In this document: positions 33,175 to 38,907 of the stretch, piece after piece | Numbering within the stretch: the first letter of the stretch is position 1 | Layout: each line of letters begins with the position of its first letter | Assembly (NCBI GenBank): GCA_021286895.1 | Contig: JAJTBN010000004.1 | Coordinates: 1 to 38,907, forward strand | Origin: Bacteroidota bacterium | Lineage (GTDB): Bacteria > Bacteroidota > Ignavibacteria > Tepidaquicellales > Tepidaquicellaceae | DNA length: 38,907 nt | Direction: 5' to 3' | Notes under the pieces: generated by a model | Database searches by the model: none | Seen by the model: the letters and a program-made list of their open reading frames with translations, nothing else | What the model was told of the DNA's origin: nothing | Translations under genes and position numbers: made by a program

Positions 33175-35415
33175 TTATTTTTCATATTCATGCTCGAATT
33201 CAAATGCCCTCATCAGTGTCAGGTGAGATATCAGGTAAGCGATAGAACTCTCCGCTCCCTGATTCCTGTTTAAACCGTATTCTTCAAGTCCGTCCGCGCA
33301 TCCGCCTGTTTCATAATCGTAAACAGGAAGCCCGAGTTCGTTTTTTCCGAGAAACCACATGAAAGTAATGAACATCTGCTCCGGGTATTTGTGATTTCCT
33401 GTAACCATGTACGCTTCGAAAAGCAGCATTATCATTCCCATGGCTTCGACCGCCTGCTGAGCGAATTCGGCGCGAACGCCTCCTTTCGGATACCAGCCCC
33501 GGCTTCCAACCGGTTTGAAATATCCCGCGCCGAGCGTGACGCTTACAAGAAAATCTGTTGACTCCACGGCTGTTTTCAGCAATACGCCGTCGTTCGTGAT
33601 TCCCGCCGCGCGGAACAACGCGAGAGGAATAATCGCGTTGTCATACGTCAGTTCGTTTTCGAACCATTCCCAGCCCTTAACGGAATTATTTTTATACATT
33701 GCCGCGAGTTTCCCGGAAAGAGAACGGATTAAACGTTCCTCATTCTCGCCGGAGGCGTGTTTTTGTACGTAATATGACAACCCAATCAATGAATTCGCGA
33801 TACCTCTCGGGTAATTAAGGCTCGATATTTCCTTTAAGGATTCTCTGAAAATATCGAAAGCGGCGTCGTGATAGGAATTGTCAGGCGCGTTTAGTATCAG
33901 ATATCCGAGCGCCCAGATTGTCCTTCCGAAACAGTCCTCCGAGCCTTTTGAATCGAGGAATGTTCTGTTGAATGCCAGGAAATTCCTGAAAGTGCCGTCA
34001 TCATTCTGCATATAGTGTACAAAACTTAGATAGACCGGCATTAGCGAAAGTGCTTCGCGTGATTTGCTGATATGATGTGCCATCGCGGCCATCAGAAGCG
34101 CGCGGGCGTTATCGTCAAGACAGTATCCTTCTTTCAGGTTCGGAATTCCGAATTTCGCGTGCTGGACTATACCCGTATCATCAGTGAGGCGTCTTATGTG
34201 TGAAAGATTGAATTCCGGCAGAAGCATAGGGTCCAGCGATGTCTTTCTTTTATAGGGCACGTAACGGAAACTTTCTTTTGCCGATTTAGCCGTCATGATA
34301 TATCTGGCGCCGATTTTCGGCCATTTTAATTTCTGCCCGTACTCGAAAGCGGCTTCGCGCAGTTTTTCGATCTTATCCCTGTTGTCAAGAAGGTCGAGAA
34401 GTATGTTTCCGAGTTGAACATGGTTGCGGAAATCAAAAAGCACACCGCGTCCGTCTGAAAGCAGTTCAACGGCGTGCCAGTACGGCGTTGATATCACAGC
34501 GGTGCCCGCGCCTACGGCGTATGAAAGCGTACCGCTCGTAATCTGCGCTTCGTTCAGATAAGGCGTAATATAAATATCAGCGGCATGAAGATATTCCATC
34601 AACTGCTCTTCGGGCACGAAATTTTCATAAAAGTAAACGTGATTCTCGAGTCCTTTTTCCTTAACGAGCCGCCGCAGGGATTCGCGGTACTCCTCGCCGT
34701 GTTTTACGAGAACCTTCGGATGTGTTTTGCCGAGGACGATGTAAAGCACGTCATTGTGCTTTTCGACAACCCGCGGCAGGGCTTCTATGACCGTTTCGAT
34801 TCCCTTATTCCTGCTGAGCAGTCCGAAAGTAAAAAGCGTAGTCTTATTCGAAAAGTTGTATTTTTCCCTGACTGTTTCCCTGTGAAGTATCCTGCTTACA
34901 GGAACACCGTGTTCGATTATTTCTATTTTCTCTTCAGGGATGCCGTACACTTCAGTGAGAAACTTTACGGCTTTGCCGCTCATCACAACCACCTTAAACG
35001 CTTTTTTCCCGAGTTCCTGTACGATGGTTTTCTGTATGTGAGTCGGCTCGCGCAATACGGTGTGAAATGTAACGATGAGAGGTATTTCTATTCTTCCGGC
35101 GAGCGACAGAATGTACACGCCGCTTTCACCGCCGAAGATTCCGAATTCATGCTGTATTAAACATGCGTCGGCTTTGTTATGATTGATAAACCGCGCCGCT
35201 TTCACATAATCCCTCTGGCTGTTTTGATTTACGACAAACGCCACTTCATCCGGATAATGATATCCGTTCAGAGAATCGTTGACGGCAATTACGTAAAGAT
35301 TTGGAAAAAGGTCGTTGTAACCGAAATTGCCGGCTACAGCCTTCATAAGGTTATTTGTAAAGGTTCCTATTCCGCATTTCTGCGGCGGATATGTTCCTAC
35401 GAACGCGAGTTTCAT
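33175..35415 (-). CDS. Two-domain protein: GT4 glycosyltransferase fused to an alpha/alpha-barrel domain
   Basis: This 746-aa protein has no signal peptide. Residues about 1-385 are a GT-B, GT4-family glycosyltransferase: FVGTYPPQKCGIGTFTNNL at the N-terminus, QHEFGIFGG, LLSRNKGIETVIEALP, and the donor-site region PYLNEAQITSGTLSYAVGAG with a following AVELL. Residues about 400-746 form a helical, six-hairpin-glycosidase-like domain (GYCLDDNARALLMAAMAHH, KGSEDCFGRTIWALGYL, ENELTYDNAIIPLAL, LNRNQGAESSIAYLISHL). This fusion next to GH130 is a pattern I recall from other bacteria, but its product is not known to me. It likely makes a mannose-containing glycan. It is the second gene of the GT2-GT4 minus-strand unit. 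Confidence 0.85.
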   Translation of the reverse strand: MKLAFVGTYPPQKCGIGTFTNNLMKAVAGNFGYNDLFPNLYVIAVNDSLNGYHYPDEVAFVVNQNSQRDYVKAARFINHNKADACLIQHEFGIFGGESGVYILSLAGRIEIPLIVTFHTVLREPTHIQKTIVQELGKKAFKVVVMSGKAVKFLTEVYGIPEEKIEIIEHGVPVSRILHRETVREKYNFSNKTTLFTFGLLSRNKGIETVIEALPRVVEKHNDVLYIVLGKTHPKVLVKHGEEYRESLRRLVKEKGLENHVYFYENFVPEEQLMEYLHAADIYITPYLNEAQITSGTLSYAVGAGTAVISTPYWHAVELLSDGRGVLFDFRNHVQLGNILLDLLDNRDKIEKLREAAFEYGQKLKWPKIGARYIMTAKSAKESFRYVPYKRKTSLDPMLLPEFNLSHIRRLTDDTGIVQHAKFGIPNLKEGYCLDDNARALLMAAMAHHISKSREALSLMPVYLSFVHYMQNDDGTFRNFLAFNRTFLDSKGSEDCFGRTIWALGYLILNAPDNSYHDAAFDIFRESLKEISSLNYPRGIANSLIGLSYYVQKHASGENEERLIRSLSGKLAAMYKNNSVKGWEWFENELTYDNAIIPLALFRAAGITNDGVLLKTAVESTDFLVSVTLGAGYFKPVGSRGWYPKGGVRAEFAQQAVEAMGMIMLLFEAYMVTGNHKYPEQMFITFMWFLGKNELGLPVYDYETGGCADGLEEYGLNRNQGAESSIAYLISHLTLMRAFEFEHEYEK

Positions 35416-35595
35416 GATATATCACAAACTACTTTTAATTTTTCAGGGATACAGGTTGTGTAATTCAGAATTTACCGCGGCAGCCGGACCGAGAACACGG
35501 ACTCCTGGAAAGTATGTTTAATGAAATATATGAAATAAGATGTAAAAATCTACATGATTATTACGGGTACAAACCTTTAAAAACTGCGGGATTTA

Positions 35596-36588
35596 TCAAT
35601 AATGCGTGGTGGCGTCCCAGACAACTTTCTTCTTGGTTTTCCTGAATACGCTTACCGACCTTATTATCGCGAAGAAATTTATGAACGTGTCTATACCGAG
35701 CCTGAACAGACTTGCCGCGGCATAACGGAATCCGTACCAGTTGTACGTGAAAACAAAACGATGAAATCCTTTTGATACCATGAACACGAGATTGAACATC
35801 ATCAGCGACATAAGCACGGGTGATAACTTACCGCTGAGAAGCGTGTTGTCAAAACCGAGCGCAGTGCCCGCGGCGAGATATATGAAATATCCGAGTACAA
35901 TGTATGACAGAAAAGTCGACATAAAACTTAAAAGCGGTTTTCTGTCGCGGAACATGAAGTACTTGGTGGTAAGGTTGCCTTTCCATTTGTGCGCTTTCCA
36001 GTTCTGAAGGCAAATGCCCGCAATCCATCTTGACCTCTGTTTGACGGCTGGCCAGAACTTATTCGGAAAGAATTCGGCTGTGGCAATTCTTGTCGAATTC
36101 CTTTCTCCGTCGAGTTTGACATTGAAGAACCCCGTCTTCAGCCCGAGTTGATAAAAACGCAGCCCGAGTTCGTAATCCTCTGTAAGGTTTTCGTCGTTGA
36201 AAATTCCCTCGGTCTTCTTCCCGGGACGAAGGACAACGGGCTCGTCTTCAAAGCCTGATTTTCCAGCCTTTACATTTTCCTCCGAAGCCGGATTTCCCGC
36301 GGTGCTGCTGATTCCCGCTATGTATTTGCCTAAAAGCGTTTCAGCGTTTTCAAGACTGCCGTCTGTGTGCGTTGATGATTTTATTTCGTTGTACGGGCCG
36401 AGATCGTAGCCGAGTTCCCTGTCAAATATATCAATAAGTTTTCTGAATAGGTCGCCGCTCCGGCTATTATCGCTTTCCGCACCTTCGTACGCGCTGTAGT
36501 CGGAAGTATTTCTCTTAAGATTTGTCGAATCTCCTGAAGAAACAGATTTATTTCTGCTGTCTTTGCTGATTTTCTGCTGTGAACTCAA
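35596..36588 (-). CDS. C-terminal half of an NfrB-like GT2 glycosyltransferase
   Basis: Read from a TTG at 36588 with a weak aaaggg SD, this is 330 aa. Residues about 1-127 are Ser/Asn/Asp-rich and contain LFRKLIDIFDRELGYDLGPY. The second half of a processive GT2 domain then begins abruptly: IFNDENLTEDYELGLRFYQLG with the acceptor-site TED, and KQRSRWIAGICLQNW with the QxxRW motif. Three or so membrane helices follow (about 210-235, 255-270 and 293-312). The first half of the domain, including the Asp motif, is in the preceding ORF. The two are in the same frame, separated by two TAA codons. Alone, this half should be inactive. Confidence 0.8.
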   Translation of the reverse strand: MSSQQKISKDSRNKSVSSGDSTNLKRNTSDYSAYEGAESDNSRSGDLFRKLIDIFDRELGYDLGPYNEIKSSTHTDGSLENAETLLGKYIAGISSTAGNPASEENVKAGKSGFEDEPVVLRPGKKTEGIFNDENLTEDYELGLRFYQLGLKTGFFNVKLDGERNSTRIATAEFFPNKFWPAVKQRSRWIAGICLQNWKAHKWKGNLTTKYFMFRDRKPLLSFMSTFLSYIVLGYFIYLAAGTALGFDNTLLSGKLSPVLMSLMMFNLVFMVSKGFHRFVFTYNWYGFRYAAASLFRLGIDTFINFFAIIRSVSVFRKTKKKVVWDATTHY

Positions 36589-36618
36589 AACTTACCCTTT
36601 ATTATTTAAAACTTCTAT

Positions 36619-37830
36619 TTAGTACTTAAAAAATTTGTTCTTTGAAAATGTGTTGCTGCCGCCCGCGAGTGTAATATCAGTTTTCAGGGAAACGGCCATG
36701 TTCGTTGGCGTCTTTCCGTCTTTTTCCTTTGCGGCTGTTGATTTCGCAGGCCCGGATAATCTGCCCGCTTCCGTGTTTGTTTCCTTTGTCACGCCGGCGA
36801 TTACTGAATTGTCCGTTCCGTTAAAAGAACTTCCGGCGTACACAAACAGCGCTCCCGCGGACAGTACGAATATTATAAACACCGCCGTGTAGGCCAGTAT
36901 GACTCTTTTTGTTCCGGATATATCCGATGAAGGTTTTTCATTCAGAGTCTCAAAAGGATTTTCCGTATATTTCGTATTGTTAAAGTACTCCGCGGCGCCG
37001 GAATGTTTTTCCGTATTGCCAAAGTATTCATCCGTTGTTTCCACATTTCTTCCGAACCTGTCTTTGAAGTTGTCCTCATTTGTTAGACCGCTTACGGCTT
37101 CTTTCATGCTGTTCTGTTTTTCGATGCAGTACATTGATTTTCTGTGGAAACCCATACCCGTTCCAGAAAAAGGCATGAACGTTTTCATTTCCTGTCTGAT
37201 TATCATATCTTTCGTGTGCGTTTCGGCGAAAGCATCGCAGTATGTTCTGTGTATCATGTTTCCCAGATTGCTCTTGATAGGAACTACGGGAATTTGAATA
37301 CCGTGATAACCCCTGTAGCCGATTAGGAAATTATAGAGTTTCAGCGAACGGGGATGAATGAAATCTTCCGCGTCGTGCACGAGAAGAATCTCGAACTCTC
37401 CGAATTGTTTCTCGAAATCGCATACCGCTGTATACATATTGTTAAGGTTGTCCGCCTTCGTGGTCGGACCGTCCTGCGGATTGATTACCATCTTAACGCG
37501 TCTGTCGGTTTCGGATATTTTGCTTACCACGTCAATAGTTTTCCGGTCGTTCGGGTAAACCCCGACAAATATCCTGTAATTTGAGTAACGCAGGTTTTTA
37601 ACGGCAAAACTCAAAGTGCGGCCTATAACGCCCGATTCGTTCCAGGCTCCGAGAATTATCGCAATCGGCTTTTCGGGTTTGTCGTACATTTCGGAAAAAT
37701 CCGGCAGCGACGCCCTGTGCCTTCTCTTAAGCACCCAGTACATCAAGTCGACGTATAAATCGTCAATACCGCTGATTGCGAGCATAGCTGCCGCAATCCA
37801 TATTAACACATGGAAAATTTCAAAAAGCAT
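36619..37830 (-). CDS. N-terminal half of an NfrB-like GT2 glycosyltransferase
   Basis: This 403-aa protein starts with a membrane helix (about 6-34). The first half of a GT2 catalytic domain follows: IAIILGAWNESGVIG, YRIFVGVYPND, KADNLNNMY, the metal-site VHDAEDFIHP, and FSGTGMGFHRK at about 218-228. Where the domain should continue to the TED motif, the protein instead runs into an Asn/Thr/Glu-rich stretch. An extra membrane helix (VILAYTAVFIIFVLSAGALF, about 307-326) and a hydrophilic tail ending NTFSKNKFFKY complete it. The missing half is encoded by the next ORF in the same frame. It leads the minus-strand unit with the GT4 gene. Confidence 0.8.
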   Translation of the reverse strand: MLFEIFHVLIWIAAAMLAISGIDDLYVDLMYWVLKRRHRASLPDFSEMYDKPEKPIAIILGAWNESGVIGRTLSFAVKNLRYSNYRIFVGVYPNDRKTIDVVSKISETDRRVKMVINPQDGPTTKADNLNNMYTAVCDFEKQFGEFEILLVHDAEDFIHPRSLKLYNFLIGYRGYHGIQIPVVPIKSNLGNMIHRTYCDAFAETHTKDMIIRQEMKTFMPFSGTGMGFHRKSMYCIEKQNSMKEAVSGLTNEDNFKDRFGRNVETTDEYFGNTEKHSGAAEYFNNTKYTENPFETLNEKPSSDISGTKRVILAYTAVFIIFVLSAGALFVYAGSSFNGTDNSVIAGVTKETNTEAGRLSGPAKSTAAKEKDGKTPTNMAVSLKTDITLAGGSNTFSKNKFFKY

Positions 37831-38195
37831 TTGTCTGAATTTTAATTTGATCTCGTCACGGCCATAAACTGTTCATAGCAGGAATGCCGTGATTACGCTC
37901 TGCCGGTTTAACTATTGAGAAAAGTGTTAAGAAGTGATTTTTTGTCGTGTAAAAATATTCCCTTAACCTTTACTTCTCAATTGCATACAATAATGGCAGT
38001 AAAGCAATTGTTTTTCGTGAAGTAAATTGCATGTATTACCCTTTACCTTAATCTGTACCTGCAATATATAAAAAATTTTCTGCCTATAAAGTTCCGAAAC
38101 CGCTTAAAATCTGATATCGCGGCGTTGTTACCCTTTTAAACGACAAAATGAAGATAAACGAAAATATTTTTTTGACGTCGTTTTGAAGGAATAAA
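37831..38195. other. Intergenic region upstream of the split GT2 genes
   Basis: About 365 AT-rich bases with no supported gene. They presumably hold the promoter of the minus-strand GT2-GT4 unit. No specific regulatory site was identified. Confidence 0.5.
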
Positions 38196-38221
38196 AAAAG
38201 CGGAACAGTGTTCCGCTTTTC
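38195..38221 (-). terminator. Terminator of the edge gene
   Basis: A perfect 7-bp stem (gcggaac / gttccgc) with loop agt has flanking A- and T-runs. On the minus strand it is followed by a long T-run, placed 23 bases after the stop of the edge gene. Confidence 0.88.
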
Positions 38222-38243
38222 ATATCAATGTATAATTTTTCTG

Positions 38244-38907
38244 TCAGTTCTTCTTGATTGGTTTTGTCGCTTTCCATCTTCCGTTCATGCTGAGTCCGAA
38301 GTTTGAACCTGACCATTCTCCCGTAATTGTATAATTTCCGCCGTCGGGTTTTACGGTGCCTGTAAAATGATACTTCGTCATCATGTATGTTGTGCTCGCC
38401 TCGAGATTTCCGTCGTTGAATTTGAAATTAAGAGGCGGCGGCGGCATCGTTCCGCCTTTAGTCGACATCTTCGCGTATATTTCGTTTTCGGATACGAGAG
38501 TTACCGTCATGCTCATCGGAAGAAACTCCCCTTTGCCCGTTAGCATTGCATCCTTGATTTTCTTCTCGGCCATTTTTATCGGCGTGCTCCATGAATCCCA
38601 GCATGTGCCTCCGTCCCATTCGCCGACAAGGTCTTTCGCTTCAATCTTGCCGCCGACAAGAATAGTCTTGCACGATTTAGTGTCGAGCCGCGTGATTTTT
38701 ACTGTGATGATTGTTTCGGGTTTTGGTATTGTCAGAGACCATGTTGCCGAACCCGCTGAAGAAAGTTCCTTTCTTTTTTCTCCACCGAGAGCATAATCAC
38801 CGCCCGAGCATTCTATCTCAAGCATCGTTCCTTTGTCGCTTACGGATTCCAGAATCGCGGTTACCTTAAATTCTGGAGACGCGCCTTCCGATTTCAGTTC
38901 AACGGTC
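38244..38907 (-). CDS. Secreted lipocalin-like protein, 5' end outside the window
   Basis: The frame is open from the right edge to a stop at 38244; the visible part is 220 aa, and an internal ATG at 38825 is probably not the start because coding-like sequence (SEGASPEFKVTAILESVSDK) precedes it. The visible sequence has two parts. A beta-rich segment (EIECSGGDYALGGEKRKELS, then SLTIPKPETIITVKITRL) comes first. A C-terminal lipocalin-like domain then begins DLVGEWDGGTCWDSW and ends GEWSGSNFGLSMNGRWKATK. Proteins of this type are usually extracytoplasmic, but the signal peptide is not in view. Function is unknown. Confidence 0.7.
   Translation of the reverse strand, partial: TVELKSEGASPEFKVTAILESVSDKGTMLEIECSGGDYALGGEKRKELSSAGSATWSLTIPKPETIITVKITRLDTKSCKTILVGGKIEAKDLVGEWDGGTCWDSWSTPIKMAEKKIKDAMLTGKGEFLPMSMTVTLVSENEIYAKMSTKGGTMPPPPLNFKFNDGNLEASTTYMMTKYHFTGTVKPDGGNYTITGEWSGSNFGLSMNGRWKATKPIKKN

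Noticed and set aside
1-38907. tRNA, rRNA, tmRNA or known riboswitch genes
   Set aside because: Looked for T-loop, anticodon-stem and conserved rRNA motifs in the gaps by eye and saw none. A covariance-model scan would be needed to exclude small RNAs.

Overview
The window looks like chromosomal DNA from a Bacteroidota/Ignavibacteria-type bacterium. Five large secreted proteins end in a type IX secretion (T9SS) type A sorting domain built around the motif QNYPNPFNP, in the style typical of Ignavibacteriales. Gene starts often lack a strong Shine-Dalgarno (SD) sequence, lipoproteins are common, and a glycyl radical enzyme points to at least facultative anaerobic metabolism. No rRNA, tRNA, CRISPR array, transposase or phage gene was recognised. 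The lineage assignment is an inference from these traits.

Layout. 1-6000: a LysM/coiled-coil periplasmic protein, a small unknown protein, a leucine carboxyl methyltransferase-family enzyme, and a glycyl radical enzyme with its radical SAM activase. The activase appears to start at a rare AUU codon. 6000-20300: cell-surface cargo, comprising a frameshifted BNR/Asp-box protein, a PliI-like lysozyme inhibitor-type protein, a purple acid phosphatase-like phosphoesterase, an 851-aa multi-bladed BNR protein and a 500-aa BNR-like protein. Between them lie a YhcH/YjgK/YiaL protein, an alpha/beta hydrolase, a DUF6600-like Tyr/Trp-rich protein, and a tandem pair of beta-carbonic anhydrases (one cytosolic, one lipoprotein). 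20500-25320: small housekeeping or unknown genes (LOG family, DUF1003, a DUF3592-like protein, Cdd1-type HhH, DUF3795, HXXEE, a membrane protein, an ICMT/PEMT-type methyltransferase), with heptanucleotide repeats and short palindromic repeats between them. 25390-31000: a T9SS-sorted M1 aminopeptidase, a DinB gene and a small unknown gene, then a rearranged AT-rich stretch. That stretch holds two lipoprotein genes bracketed by truncated copies of the DinB and small-gene 3' ends. 31150-37830: a glycan locus with a DUF6530-like protein, a GH130 enzyme, a GT4 fused to an alpha/alpha-barrel domain, and an NfrB-like GT2 whose catalytic domain is divided between two in-frame ORFs. The right edge cuts a lipocalin-like secreted protein.

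How the genes work together. The clearest functional units are the glycyl radical enzyme plus activase (substrate unknown), the carbonic anhydrase pair, and the GH130/GT4/GT2 locus. That last locus carries both glycan-building and glycan-cleaving or phosphorolytic enzymes and is the best candidate for an under-described system. Strong bidirectional hairpin terminators separate most convergent genes. All assignments are from reading the sequence only; no database search was run.
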